This document shows positions 27,711-35,518 of a stretch of DNA of 64,000 nucleotides, piece after piece. The number at the start of each line of letters is the position of its first letter. Positions within the stretch are counted from its first letter, which is position 1. A program made the translations under genes and the position numbers. A model generated the notes under the pieces. The model had not been told where the DNA came from and did no database searches. It worked only from the letters and a program-made list of their open reading frames with translations. The stretch is from a virus. Location: the IMG/VR virus record IMGVR_UViG_3300021440_000013, positions 152,877 through 216,876 of that record, one strand, 5' to 3'.

Positions 27711-28478
27711 ATGATGAACGGAAAAGTTTACTTCACGGCAACGAAGTTGTCGATCTTTAAAAAGGAAGGTAAGTTACTTCCTGATGAAAACGGCTACTAC
27801 GAACTGGTGGTAGGTGGGCTTAATACCTACAACAACACTGGGGCGTGGTATTACACCATCGAGGGCGTGCGGGAACTCTTTGGTCCAGGCAGCATCTTGC
27901 ACCGACGTATCGCCAATGGTTGTCTTAGGGCGGAAGTGAATCACCCTAAGCAAAAGCCAGGTGAGTCCGCCGAAGCATTCTTTAATCGGATGCTTGACAT
28001 CGATCTCAATAACACCTGCGCTCACTTTAAGGAAATCTGGCTTGATGAGGAGTTCGGTAAGAAGAACCCTCAGTACAAGAACCCGAACCTGGTGGCGATC
28101 ATGGCGAAGGTGAAGCCAGCGGGCCCCAAGGGCCAGATGCTTCAAGAATCGCTTGATAACCCCAGTGAGAATGTCTGCTTCAGTATCCGTGCTCTGGCTG
28201 ATGAGGGCTATGTTGGTGGTAAGCGTCTGAGGGTATTAAAGGAAGTCGTCACCATCGATTACGTCAATGAAGGTGGAATCGTGGTCGCCTCCAAGTGGGA
28301 TTCTCCCGCCATGGAAAGCATCGATGACAGCGCACTTCTTGAGATCACACTTAAGACCATTGAGAAAGCTAAGGTAGGTGAATCATGTCTTGCTACCGAG
28401 GCTTCTCGTGAACTCGTTGAGTATGTAGAAAAGAAGTATTTCAAAGCGACAAAACCCGCGGTCTGGGCAAACTGGTGA
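27711..28478 (+). CDS. Prohead maturation protease (serine protease, herpes/T4 gp21-like fold)
   Basis: 255 residues; an ATG pair at 27711 and 27714 both serve the frame. Motifs of the phage prohead protease superfamily are present: an EVNHP segment with the catalytic His (about residue 79), a long loop, a strand VAIMAKVKPAGPKGQMLQESL (about 123-143, the K-x-x-P-x-G-x-x-L signature), then VCFSIRALADEG (about 153-164) with the catalytic Ser in F-S-I-R. These enzymes sit in the prohead core and cut scaffold and capsid proteins during DNA packaging; phiKZ gp175 does this in its group. Processing targets cannot be seen here. It closes its operon, followed by a hairpin. Confidence 0.75.
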   Translation: MMNGKVYFTATKLSIFKKEGKLLPDENGYYELVVGGLNTYNNTGAWYYTIEGVRELFGPGSILHRRIANGCLRAEVNHPKQKPGESAEAFFNRMLDIDLNNTCAHFKEIWLDEEFGKKNPQYKNPNLVAIMAKVKPAGPKGQMLQESLDNPSENVCFSIRALADEGYVGGKRLRVLKEVVTIDYVNEGGIVVASKWDSPAMESIDDSALLEITLKTIEKAKVGESCLATEASRELVEYVEKKYFKATKPAVWANW

Positions 28479-28479
28479 T

Positions 28480-28510
28480 GATGTGGAGTGACCTAACGTC
28501 ACTCCACATC
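28480..28510 (+). terminator. Terminator hairpin after protease gene
   Basis: GATGTGGAGTGAC / GTCACTCCACATC (13 bp) with loop CTAAC; CTCTTTTT lies 7 nt downstream. Confidence 0.75.
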
Positions 28511-28544
28511 ACGCTGCTCTTTTTAACTTTACCGGGATAACCCT

Positions 28545-28946
28545 ATGAGTGCGCTCACGATTGTTCGTGTTAATGCGCTTCCGCTCCAAACGGAAGCGAA
28601 CACGCTCTATCTCGTAAAGAAAACGGATACCTTATTCGATCTTTACGTCACAAGTTCTGACGGACTCTCTGTTCGTCACGTTGCAACCCAAGAAGACGTT
28701 CTTACCCAAAGCGTTCTCTTTTCTCAAACGCCACCTGCTCTTCCACAGGCTTCCCGTTTGTGGTGGAACACGGTCGAAGGTGTTCTTTACATTCAGTACG
28801 ATGATGGCGATAGCGTAAACTGGGTTGAAGCTAATCCTGCTCCTCTTTACCCGGAATTTGGTGGTACGGGCTCATCGAACACGATGGCGCGTGCTGATCA
28901 CAACCACGACGAGACGTATGTCACGATCGGCATCCATCAGTGGTGA
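28545..28946 (+). CDS. Tail-fibre-associated small protein, 133 aa
   Basis: Beta-rich protein that begins with a domain of short strands (TLYLVKKTDTLFDLYVTSSDG), then QTPPALPQASRLWWNTVEGVLYIQYDDGDSVNWVEANP, a chain often seen in phage fibre proteins (a Trp-rich repeat linking fibre segments). It ends with ARADHNHDETYV, the ADHNHD motif common at fibre hinge points. It opens the fibre block and the next gene starts 6 bp later. Receptor or fibre-connector role inferred. Confidence 0.7.
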   Translation: MSALTIVRVNALPLQTEANTLYLVKKTDTLFDLYVTSSDGLSVRHVATQEDVLTQSVLFSQTPPALPQASRLWWNTVEGVLYIQYDDGDSVNWVEANPAPLYPEFGGTGSSNTMARADHNHDETYVTIGIHQW

Positions 28947-28952
28947 TCAAAG

Positions 28953-30074
28953 ATGCTTAAATTTCCAGTTTCCCCCATTGAAGGTCAGATCTACACGTAC
29001 GACAATGTGCGTAAGTACATTTATTCGGCAGGGCGTTGGAAGGTCTACTCTAACAACTACGTCTTGGCGGTGGAAAACGTTAACTTTGCCAATGAGCCCT
29101 ATGTAGACGCTAAGGTGGGTGCCGAAGCACAGCGGGCTAACCAAGCCATTGCTGAAGGCGATACGGCAACGCTAACCAGTGCCAAAGCCTATGCCGACAC
29201 TAAGATTGTCAACGACCCGAGTGTTTATGAGGCGTTGATTTCTCAAGGTGACGCTGCTACACTGGCGAGCGCTAATGCTCACTCAGATACGCAAGCGGCC
29301 AATGCACTTCAAGCGGCCCAAACCTACTCGGATGCCCTGGTTGCGGGTCAAGACATCAAGAAATCGGTCACGGTTGCAACGACGCAGAACATCGCTTTGT
29401 CTGGTGTGCAAACGATCGACGGCTACGCGTTGTCTGTCGGCAACACGGTCTTGGTTAAAGACCAGGCCAACGGCGCACAAAACGGCATTTATGTCGTGGC
29501 TGCCGGTGCGTGGGCGCGCAGAAATGATGCCGACACCTCTGACAAAGTCACCACGGGTCTTACTGTCACCTCTGAGCAAGGCAGCAGCAATCATGACACC
29601 ACCTGGGTCCTCACGACCAAGGATGTCGTGCTTGGCACTTCACCCCTCTCCTTTACGATCTTTGGCTCGTCGGTCTCGGTTGACAACATCACTTTGCGTA
29701 AAACCGACAACGTTGTGTCGGTGAGTCCTTCGGTTACACCGTACGACATCGGTGCGTATGTGAATGGTAAGCCTAACGCGGCGGATGTCATCACGCGCAT
29801 CATTTGTGTTCGGCCCTTCAATCTTCCGGCTAACCTAACGGGTAGTCACGCCAACGCAAGTACCCCGCCCAGTTTTCCCGCTGTCTTTACCATCAAGAAA
29901 AACGGAGTTTCGATCGGGTCGTTCCAGTTTGCGGCAGGCGCCGGTAGCGCTTCATTTACTTTTGCTGCCCCGGTTTTCTTTGCCACAAACGATCTGATCA
30001 CCGTCCACTCTCCTGACACACAAGACGCTACCCTTGCGGATATCGCCTTTACGTTCATGGGGAATCTTCAGTAA
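28953..30074 (+). CDS. Tail fibre protein, 373 aa
   Basis: Starts with a short Trp/Tyr-rich attachment-like segment (FPVSPIEGQIYTYDNVRKYIY, residues 4-24), followed by a long Ala-rich helical coil with repeated AxAYxDT units (about 55-125), typical of trimeric fibres. Next comes a domain with VGNTVLVKDQANGAQNGIYVV (about 165-185), widespread in phage fibres. A beta-sandwich C-terminus follows. This is the probable main fibre of the block; a receptor-binding or fibre-shaft role is inferred. Confidence 0.8.
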   Translation: MLKFPVSPIEGQIYTYDNVRKYIYSAGRWKVYSNNYVLAVENVNFANEPYVDAKVGAEAQRANQAIAEGDTATLTSAKAYADTKIVNDPSVYEALISQGDAATLASANAHSDTQAANALQAAQTYSDALVAGQDIKKSVTVATTQNIALSGVQTIDGYALSVGNTVLVKDQANGAQNGIYVVAAGAWARRNDADTSDKVTTGLTVTSEQGSSNHDTTWVLTTKDVVLGTSPLSFTIFGSSVSVDNITLRKTDNVVSVSPSVTPYDIGAYVNGKPNAADVITRIICVRPFNLPANLTGSHANASTPPSFPAVFTIKKNGVSIGSFQFAAGAGSASFTFAAPVFFATNDLITVHSPDTQDATLADIAFTFMGNLQ

Positions 30075-30083
30075 GGGGGAGGT

Positions 30084-30500
30084 ATGCTCTTTGGAAACTC
30101 AAAGCTCGCCAATAGTCTTCTAAACGCCATCTTAACGGAAGGTGCTTTGTCGACGATGGGTCAGTGCTCCATCTTGGTGTATAAAAACACCATCCCGACT
30201 GATCAAGCAGCACTTAGTTTCGATCCAGCAACACGAAGCGCCGATCTCCTGGGCACGTTTACGAACTCTACGTTCAGTGTTACGGGTAACGCCATCTCAC
30301 TTAAACAGCCGCCCAGCGCCATCACGACGCCTGTGGCCGGCACGGTGACATGGGCGTATATCAAAGGTGCTAATAGCGTTGGCTTTATTGTGGATGTGGG
30401 GTTGGCTGGAAGCTACTCGCCGCTTATCTTAGACAAGCTTGTTTGTACTGCGGGTGGATCTCTAACCGTGGTTGAAGCGGGCATGAGTCTTGTGTTCTAA
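30084..30500 (+). CDS. Fibre-cluster protein, type A, copy 1 (138 aa)
   Basis: First member of the A type in a module present three times. Typical A features: an N-terminal helix (KLANSLLNAIL), a strand CSILVYKNTIPTDQ near residue 30, Thr/Ser-rich strands, GTVTWAYIK (about 88-96) and a C-terminal SPLILDKLVCTAGGSLTVVEAGMSL. It is the most diverged A copy. Beta-rich, no signal peptide. Role as a tail/baseplate decoration or receptor-binding subunit is inferred from the fibre neighbourhood. Confidence 0.72.
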   Translation: MLFGNSKLANSLLNAILTEGALSTMGQCSILVYKNTIPTDQAALSFDPATRSADLLGTFTNSTFSVTGNAISLKQPPSAITTPVAGTVTWAYIKGANSVGFIVDVGLAGSYSPLILDKLVCTAGGSLTVVEAGMSLVF

Positions 30501-30514
30501 GAAGGAGATGTGCT

Positions 30515-30967
30515 ATGTCAGTGATAAAGATAACGGGGTTGTCTAGCGCACTTTTGAATAGTGCGCTCAGACAAAGTCTGGGGATAAACGTGAACGGCTA
30601 TGCTGCGTTTACGGGCATCTACCAAGGCAGCCCGCCCAACATTGTCGATGTGGTTAACAACGTCACCACCTTTAGGGCGAGTGACCTACTCTGGTCTTCT
30701 GAGGGCAGCGCTAACACTGTTCTGCCGCTTGGCTACCAGTTGAATGGTGATGGTTTTTTTTACCCGAAGAAACCCGGTATCGCCGGATGGTTTCTTTGTG
30801 CGGGGATTGATAAAGCGACGCGCAACATCATGTCGTTTATCACTGGGCGTGTTTCTGAAAGCGGTGGTGATGGGGATCTTATACTTTCGAGCACAACACT
30901 CGAAAGTAATAATAAGTATCGTATCCATCAACTCAAACTCAATATCCCGTACTCCTTTACCTACTAG
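30515..30967 (+). CDS. Fibre-cluster protein, type B, copy 1 (150 aa)
   Basis: Shares with the proteins at 31431 and 32506 the order GIYQGSPPN (near residue 30), FRASDLLW (about 50), GWFLCAGI (about 90), ITGRVSESGGDGDLIL (about 108-123) and a C-terminal YRIHQLKLNIPYSFTY. Beta-rich. It starts 14 bp after the type A gene with a strong site (AAGGAG). A and B are always adjacent, so they probably act together, perhaps as a mixed complex. Confidence 0.75.
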   Translation: MSVIKITGLSSALLNSALRQSLGINVNGYAAFTGIYQGSPPNIVDVVNNVTTFRASDLLWSSEGSANTVLPLGYQLNGDGFFYPKKPGIAGWFLCAGIDKATRNIMSFITGRVSESGGDGDLILSSTTLESNNKYRIHQLKLNIPYSFTY

Positions 30968-30979
30968 GGGGTGTTTTTA

Positions 30980-31441
30980 ATGGCAGTGATTTCAAAATCG
31001 CTAACCGCCGCGTACCTCATATCGCTTAGAAATAAGCTTTTGTTTCCGGTTAATGCGGCGGGTATTAAGCTGTGTATTGGGGAGATGCCGACAGACGCTG
31101 AGATTGAAACCCTCACTCAGTCAAGTAGCCGCATCACCGACAATGTCGCAGTGACGATCAACACCACGGGCCTCACCTCGAAGTTAAAGGATACGGCGTG
31201 GCCGCCCACTTACGCTTCGGACACACTTCCAAGTAACCCCAAGGCGTTGTCTACCAAAGTTGGAAAAATTGGATGGTGTGTTTTTTACCACACCAACCCC
31301 AGCGTGGTAGTTATCGGTGACGTCACGTTAACGAACGGCACCGGACTTGTTAGTGTCGATGCGCTTGACGTGGTTGTAGGCACGCCTGTTACTCTTACCA
31401 ACATCGCCATTCAGGTTAAGAGGTGGAACAGTGAAGCTTAA
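30980..31441 (+). CDS. Fibre-cluster protein, type A, copy 2 (153 aa)
   Basis: The frame starts with GTG at 30971, but ATG at 30980 (MAVISKSLTAAYL) is preferred, with GGGGGTG upstream. Very close in layout to the type A copy at 32043: KLCIGEMPTDAEIETLT against LLCVGTPPTDAEVDTLT, KVGKIGWCVFYHTN against KAGTITWGVLSNAA, and VDALDVVVGTPVTLTNIAIQVKRW against INTPTVIVGTPVTLTNWSVKIDR. The end overlaps the start of its partner B gene by 11 bp. Confidence 0.78.
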   Translation: MAVISKSLTAAYLISLRNKLLFPVNAAGIKLCIGEMPTDAEIETLTQSSSRITDNVAVTINTTGLTSKLKDTAWPPTYASDTLPSNPKALSTKVGKIGWCVFYHTNPSVVVIGDVTLTNGTGLVSVDALDVVVGTPVTLTNIAIQVKRWNSEA

Positions 31442-32027
31442 ATATAATACCGCAGCTTTTACGGATTTACTCACCTATGCAACTGAAGGGGGTGAGGTCA
31501 GTGTGGCGGGAGTTCCTGCGAAATATTTCTGTGGACTTAACGGAGGTTTCTATATCGGAACCAACGGCACGGCTGTGGGTTTTGTTAAATCACTTATCGG
31601 AACCGGATGGGGTTGGATAACCTCGGTACGGGGTCTTTGGATCTATAAAGGTGTCCCACCCACGCTCGGTGAACTTGAAACGTACATCGCAGCGGCGCCA
31701 GTGAAAGTGACAGCGACGGACATCTTCCGGTATAGCGACCTTCTTATCAAATACACACCCCTTACGCAGTCTGTTACAAACACGTCGCTGATTCATAGTT
31801 TTAGTCCAAGCACAGCGACAGCATCAGGCCAAGCATCGTGGTTTATTATCGGTGTCTATGCTGATAATTCGAGCGGTGTTGCTCTTCCCTCATATCTGAT
31901 CATGGGTACCATAACGGAAAGTGCGGGGGGTGGCGACATTGAACTGGCTGATTTAAATATCGTCTCCGGCACGCAGTACCGCCTTCCTCCCTACGAACTT
32001 AAATTCCCTTCTAAACTCTCAAGCTAA
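31431..32027 (+). CDS. Fibre-cluster protein, type B, copy 2 (198 aa)
   Basis: GTG start at 31431 with GAGGTGGA upstream, overlapping the A gene by 11 bp. Type B signature: RGLWIYKGVPPTLGELE (about 66-82), FRYSDLLIKYTP (about 103-114), ASWFIIGVYAD (about 138-148), IMGTITESAGGGDIEL (about 160-175) and a final YRLPPYELKFPSKLSS. It is longer at the N-terminus than copy 1. Very similar in order to copy 3 at 32506. Confidence 0.78.
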   Translation: MKLKYNTAAFTDLLTYATEGGEVSVAGVPAKYFCGLNGGFYIGTNGTAVGFVKSLIGTGWGWITSVRGLWIYKGVPPTLGELETYIAAAPVKVTATDIFRYSDLLIKYTPLTQSVTNTSLIHSFSPSTATASGQASWFIIGVYADNSSGVALPSYLIMGTITESAGGGDIELADLNIVSGTQYRLPPYELKFPSKLSS

Positions 32028-32042
32028 CAAAGGAAGTAAAAA

Positions 32043-32486
32043 ATGATCACCTCTAAAGGCATGGCCTGCTCGCTGCTTCAGTCGTACCTGATGTCTCTTC
32101 GCACCGTTCAAAGTGCATCAGGGCTTCTTTTGTGTGTCGGAACGCCTCCGACTGACGCCGAAGTCGATACGCTGACCGCTGCTTCCACGATCGTCACGAG
32201 TAATCTGGCATGCACGTTCGATATGACCGGGTTTACCTATGCGCTTAACAACACTACGGAGTTTCCGCCACGTTATGTGCTCTCGGGCTATCCCTACACC
32301 AACACAAAAACTTCCGCCAAAGCCGGCACGATCACCTGGGGTGTCCTCTCAAATGCGGCATGGGGTATTGCAGTGATTGACGTCACGCCTACTAATGGCG
32401 GCGGCATCGTCGAAATCAACACTCCGACTGTCATCGTAGGTACGCCGGTCACGCTCACCAACTGGTCGGTTAAGATCGATCGTTAA
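32043..32486 (+). CDS. Fibre-cluster protein, type A, copy 3 (147 aa)
   Basis: Starts 15 bp after the preceding B gene with AAGGAAG upstream. Same motif order as copy 2: N-terminal helix with LLQSYLMSLRT, GLLLCVGTPPTDAEVDTLT (about 28-46), a Thr-rich middle, GTITWGVLSN (about 95-104), and VIVGTPVTLTNWSVKI at the end. Similarity to copy 2 is high enough that tandem duplication is the simple explanation. Confidence 0.78.
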   Translation: MITSKGMACSLLQSYLMSLRTVQSASGLLLCVGTPPTDAEVDTLTAASTIVTSNLACTFDMTGFTYALNNTTEFPPRYVLSGYPYTNTKTSAKAGTITWGVLSNAAWGIAVIDVTPTNGGGIVEINTPTVIVGTPVTLTNWSVKIDR

Positions 32487-32505
32487 TCTTTTTAAGGAGA
32501 AATAT

Positions 32506-33036
32506 ATGTCTGCTCGTTTTCCTCTTGCTACGTTGAACTACCTGCTCCGTACTGCGGGCGCTCCTTCTTCCACGATGGGGGGTCTTGCAGCGCCGTCTAA
32601 GGGCGTCAATAGCGACATCATCCGGATTTATAATGCGGCAGTCCCGGTGCGTGGTCTCTTTATCTTCAAAGGCGTTCCGCCCACTAAAACGGAGCTTGAT
32701 GCTATCGACAACACCGTCTATACGACGGTTGCCACTTCGTTCCGTTACGCTGACCTGCTGCTTCAGTTTGCACCAAGTGTTGCACCCCAGTACGTTGAGG
32801 ATAAAGCGCTCTTTTCGATGCCGCCGGCTACGCCGATTCGCTCGGGTACGGCCTCGTGGTTTATCTTCGGTGCCTTTAATAACAGTGGCGTCACGGAAAC
32901 CCACTCATACATCATGGGTACTGTGGCAATGGACGGAAGTGGCGATCTGAACATCCTTGACACCAATATCGATTCGACGAAGCTGTATCGATTCCCTCAG
33001 TTTGCGTTCCAGGCTCCGAAGAAGTTTGTCTTTTAA
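32506..33036 (+). CDS. Fibre-cluster protein, type B, copy 3 (176 aa)
   Basis: Good ribosome site (AAGGAG). RGLFIFKGVPPTKTELD (about 47-63), FRYADLLLQFAP (about 76-87), ASWFIFGAFNN (about 119-129), IMGTVAMDGSGDLNIL (about 140-155), then YRFPQFAFQAPKKFVF at the C-terminus. It pairs with the A copy before it. Role unknown; a beta-rich fibre, collar or capsid decoration is likely. Confidence 0.78.
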   Translation: MSARFPLATLNYLLRTAGAPSSTMGGLAAPSKGVNSDIIRIYNAAVPVRGLFIFKGVPPTKTELDAIDNTVYTTVATSFRYADLLLQFAPSVAPQYVEDKALFSMPPATPIRSGTASWFIFGAFNNSGVTETHSYIMGTVAMDGSGDLNILDTNIDSTKLYRFPQFAFQAPKKFVF

Positions 33037-33059
33037 CCTAAACCACTGAGGTGATCTGT

Positions 33060-34271
33060 ATGCCACTCATCACAGTGGTGCCACAGAGTCGATATAAAAC
33101 AATCGACTTAATAAACCAGGGTGAGATAACACTCACCCCTTCGTTTACTAACTACCGCTATACCAACCTGTTTCCTGTGTCGCTCTCCAAAGACGCAGTG
33201 GTAAACTATCTGGCGTTAAATAGCCAAGACACACTGGTTAAAAACGTCAGTATGGGTTCGGGCAGCAGTTATAGCCTAGGTAGTGATATTGCCACGCTTT
33301 CGAGCTTAGCAACACTACGTAATGGTGATGTCTTTACCCAGTCGAGTGAGATCGTTCTCAATAAACCCAGTGCGCTGATGGGAAATGCCGATGTGTTTAG
33401 TTTTACAAACGACATCGTTCTCAATAAATCAAACGCAATCATGGGGGGTGGAGGTGTTTTTAATCTTACCAGCGACATAACGCCAGGATCTCCATTTGTG
33501 GTCTCAGGGGGTGCGGGAGAGTACAGTCTTTCGTCACCTGGGATAGCGGTTGCGCCTGCGGTCTTGATGGACGATGCACCCACGTCGTATCCGGCTGATC
33601 GAGACACCACTGATCCGTATCTTTACACCAACAACGTTCTTTTGACTGACTTTGAAGGTGCGAACGGAAGCACAAGTCTCACTGATGCGTATGGAAAGTT
33701 ATTTTCCAATAGGACTGGCTTTAGCCTAAGCACAACCAAATCAAAGTTTGGCTCGAGTAGTGGGTACTTTAACGGCGCCACCTATCTTGAAACTCCGCAA
33801 TCAGCACAAGACTATGCTTTTGGAGTCGGGGATTTTACCATCGAGTTCTGGTTTAACACCCCGGCATTACCTGCGTCTGTAGCATGCTTAGTCGATGCGC
33901 GAGACGACAGAACCGGAACGAACGGCTTTTTTGCATACTACCAGTCTAATGGTGTATTCGGTGTATCAGTCGATGGTGGCGCTACTGTTTATCCCACCGC
34001 TATTATTACGGCTAATAAATGGTACCACCTCGCGGTGGTGAGAAACGGAGGGGTTTTACACACATATATTAACGGCAATTCGATTGGGTCTATTGAGTAT
34101 AAATCCAACATGACAGCGCGATCGATGGTGTTTGGAACAGTAATGACCATCAAGACCGGAGGGAGCGGCTGGGAGTTCTACGGCTACATGGATGCACTGC
34201 GTGTTACCAAGGGCGTTGCGCGCTATGTTCATGCGTTCACGCCACCGACGGTTCCATATCCACTTCCTTAA
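33060..34271 (+). CDS. LamG/concanavalin-like domain protein, probable receptor- or glycan-binding
   Basis: ATG at 33060 is preferred to the GTG at 33051 (GAGGTG lies 8 nt before the ATG). The N-terminal half contains internal repeats of about 29 residues (FTQSSEIVLNKPSALMGNADV / FTNDIVLNKSNAIMGGGGV / LTSDITPGSPFVVSGGAGE, about 97-165). From about residue 190 there is a LamG-like jelly-roll: DFTIEFWFNTPALP, NKWYHLAVVRNGGVLHTYINGNSIG, and a final YMDALRVTKGVARY, the usual ending of this domain in phage fibres. Such domains bind sugars. Last gene of the fibre block. Confidence 0.82.
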   Translation: MPLITVVPQSRYKTIDLINQGEITLTPSFTNYRYTNLFPVSLSKDAVVNYLALNSQDTLVKNVSMGSGSSYSLGSDIATLSSLATLRNGDVFTQSSEIVLNKPSALMGNADVFSFTNDIVLNKSNAIMGGGGVFNLTSDITPGSPFVVSGGAGEYSLSSPGIAVAPAVLMDDAPTSYPADRDTTDPYLYTNNVLLTDFEGANGSTSLTDAYGKLFSNRTGFSLSTTKSKFGSSSGYFNGATYLETPQSAQDYAFGVGDFTIEFWFNTPALPASVACLVDARDDRTGTNGFFAYYQSNGVFGVSVDGGATVYPTAIITANKWYHLAVVRNGGVLHTYINGNSIGSIEYKSNMTARSMVFGTVMTIKTGGSGWEFYGYMDALRVTKGVARYVHAFTPPTVPYPLP

Positions 34272-34293
34272 TTTGTAATTGCACTTATCATCA

Positions 34294-34325
34294 CAGACAG
34301 GAGGGCCGCAAAGCCCTCCTGTCTG
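34294..34325 (+). terminator. Terminator hairpin ending the fibre block
   Basis: CAGACAGGAGGGC / GCCCTCCTGTCTG with loop CGCAAA; GTTTTTAAAA follows about 5 nt later. Confidence 0.8.
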
Positions 34326-34343
34326 ACTGTGTTTTTAAAACAC

Positions 34344-34368
34344 TTCAGTCATATATATTCTACTTGAC
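34344..34368 (+). promoter_or_regulatory. Putative phage promoter, shared 25-bp motif
   Basis: TTCAGTCATATATAT, TC, TACTTGAC: a full match to the shared motif, differing at one base from the copy at 63425. It lies 48 bp before the ATG at 34417 and just behind a terminator, which is the expected place for a promoter. Confidence 0.72.
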
Positions 34369-34416
34369 TACATAACGCAAGTAGATTTCTTACTCTGATC
34401 TAAGGAGACATGGATC

Positions 34417-34614
34417 ATGCGGCCTATTGTGTTTGTGGAAGTCTTTAGTGAATGCATTGATCTATTCACTGAGGATGAGGTTGTTGAGCTTCAGCGTTTT
34501 GTCGCTGAAGCTCGTGACATCCGCGTCGTGATGACGCTAAAGGCGTTGGTGACAACCCACCGTCTTGGTGTTGAGAAGGCCATCGCTGGCCTTAAAGAAA
34601 CTGTCTGTATCTAA
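34417..34614 (+). CDS. Small unknown protein, 65 aa
   Basis: First gene behind a motif promoter, with an AAGGAG site 11 nt upstream. Helical, acidic N-terminal half (SECIDLFTEDEVVELQRFVAEARDIR) and basic C-terminal half. No known family. Position behind a strong promoter motif suggests an early accessory or host-directed protein; this is inference. Confidence 0.72.
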   Translation: MRPIVFVEVFSECIDLFTEDEVVELQRFVAEARDIRVVMTLKALVTTHRLGVEKAIAGLKETVCI

Positions 34615-34625
34615 AAGAAAAGACC

Positions 34626-34868
34626 ATGGACGATTTCATTACCTTTATCTACGTTACGAGCATGCTCGTAACAGCTGTTCTCACCACTCTTGGCACCACC
34701 GAGGGAGAACTTAAAATAAAGAAAAAATACCCGGATATTAAAGATAAGGCGGTAACGCGCCTTGTCATTCTGTCAAACGCAGTTACGGTGTTCATGCCGG
34801 TTTTTAACACCGGCATGGTGTTCTTTGCTGCCTGGCTTGTCCTTAAGAAAGTAAAAGAAAGGAGTTAA
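34626..34868 (+). CDS. Small membrane protein with two predicted spans, 80 aa
   Basis: Two hydrophobic segments: residues about 5-24 (ITFIYVTSMLVTAVLTTLGT) and about 51-73 (NAVTVFMPVFNTGMVFFAAWLVL), with a charged loop KKKYPDIKDK between and a basic C-terminus. The size and topology are compatible with a holin or an inner-membrane accessory protein. No lysis genes are adjacent, so no function is assigned. Its end overlaps the ribosome site of the broken gene that follows. Confidence 0.68.
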   Translation: MDDFITFIYVTSMLVTAVLTTLGTTEGELKIKKKYPDIKDKAVTRLVILSNAVTVFMPVFNTGMVFFAAWLVLKKVKERS

Positions 34869-34870
34869 CC

Positions 34871-35147
34871 GTGTCGTACGTCGCAGTAAAAAGTCTTTAA
34901 ATGTGTTTTCTGCGGCGTAGAAGAGGCGGAGCAGATCGACCAGTGAAGCTCGATCTGGGATCAGTTGGTCCACGAGACACCTGACATGGCAGTGCTCGAA
35001 GAAAACGGCACTAATCTCTGGAGGCTCGGTAAGGTGTGTGACGCCTGCTGTGAGCGAGGCAAGCCGTACAAAAAAGACGAAATCGCTGAAAGCTTTTTCG
35101 ATCAACTCATCAACAAAGACTTTTTATTGATCAAGGAGAAACTGATC
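34871..35147 (+). pseudogene. Zinc-ribbon-like gene interrupted by a frameshift and an in-frame TGA
   Basis: GTG at 34871 has a strong AAGGAG site but the frame stops after 9 codons at CTT-TAA (34895-34900). Skipping one T gives MSYVAVKSL-KCVFCGVEEAEQIDQ, then TGA at 34944-34946, then in the same frame SSIWDQLVHETPDMAVLEEN and GKVCDACCERGKPYKKDE. The two halves give a C-x2-C ... C-x2-C zinc-ribbon pattern across both lesions, so they were once one protein. CTT-T recalls the prfB +1 shift site, but a second stop follows and no SD-like stimulator is seen, so decay is more likely than recoding. An alternative start (TTG 34965) would give only the second half. Confidence 0.55.
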
Positions 35148-35255
35148 ATGCGTAATCTTCTCAAGAACGGGAACGGTTTTATCCGTTCCGTAGTTATCAT
35201 CATTGCAGCTGGAGTGGTCTGGACCTACCAGATCGCTCAGTTGATCGGGGGCTGA
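35148..35255 (+). CDS. 35-residue membrane peptide
   Basis: ATG at 35148 has its own AAGGAG site 9 nt upstream. The product is MRNLLKNGNGFIRSVVIIIA followed by AGVVWTYQIAQLIGG: a basic N-terminus and a single hydrophobic helix. It is in frame with the broken zinc-ribbon gene before it, so it could also be that protein's C-terminal anchor. Its stop codon lies within the 5' arm of a hairpin. Confidence 0.55.
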   Translation: MRNLLKNGNGFIRSVVIIIAAGVVWTYQIAQLIGG

Positions 35256-35268
35256 TATAAAGCCCCCG
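35246..35268 (+). terminator. Hairpin overlapping a stop codon
   Basis: CGGGGGCT / AGCCCCCG (8 bp) with loop GATATAA; the TGA stop at 35253-35255 overlaps the arm and loop. No T tract. Confidence 0.5.
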
Positions 35269-35303
35269 TGGACTTGTTTAAAGGCCCTACAGGCGATTTA
35301 AAT

Positions 35304-35341
35304 AAGGAGGGGCTGCATACCCCCTCCTCGCTTTTATTTTT
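35304..35341 (+). terminator. Rho-independent terminator
   Basis: AGGAGGGG / CCCCTCCT stem (35305-35328) followed by CGCTTTTATTTTTT. Ends the small-gene operon begun at 34417. Confidence 0.75.
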
Positions 35342-35366
35342 TATCTAGGACTGTTTCTAAACCTTC

Positions 35367-35391
35367 TATGGCGATATATATCTTAACTGAA
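35367..35391 (+). promoter_or_regulatory. Putative phage promoter, shared motif (weaker match)
   Basis: GATATATATCTTAACTGAA aligns to the 3' two-thirds of the shared motif. It lies 127 bp before the ATG at 35519, farther than other copies, so the leader would be long. Confidence 0.45.
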
Positions 35392-35518
35392 TCATAGTGT
35401 AATGGTTGCACTTCTTTAGAGTCTCTTCCAAGCTTGAGAGATTTAAAGGAAGATTTTATTTTACAACCTTAACATTGTGGTCAAGCTGACCTTTTTATAA
35501 ACACTTAAGGAGTCCCGT

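Noticed and set aside
34965-35255. 96-codon protein starting with TTG at 34965
   Set aside because: No ribosome site before the TTG, and the frame continues upstream through a TGA into a Cys-x2-Cys segment with a proper start, so it is better read as part of a broken gene plus a short membrane peptide.
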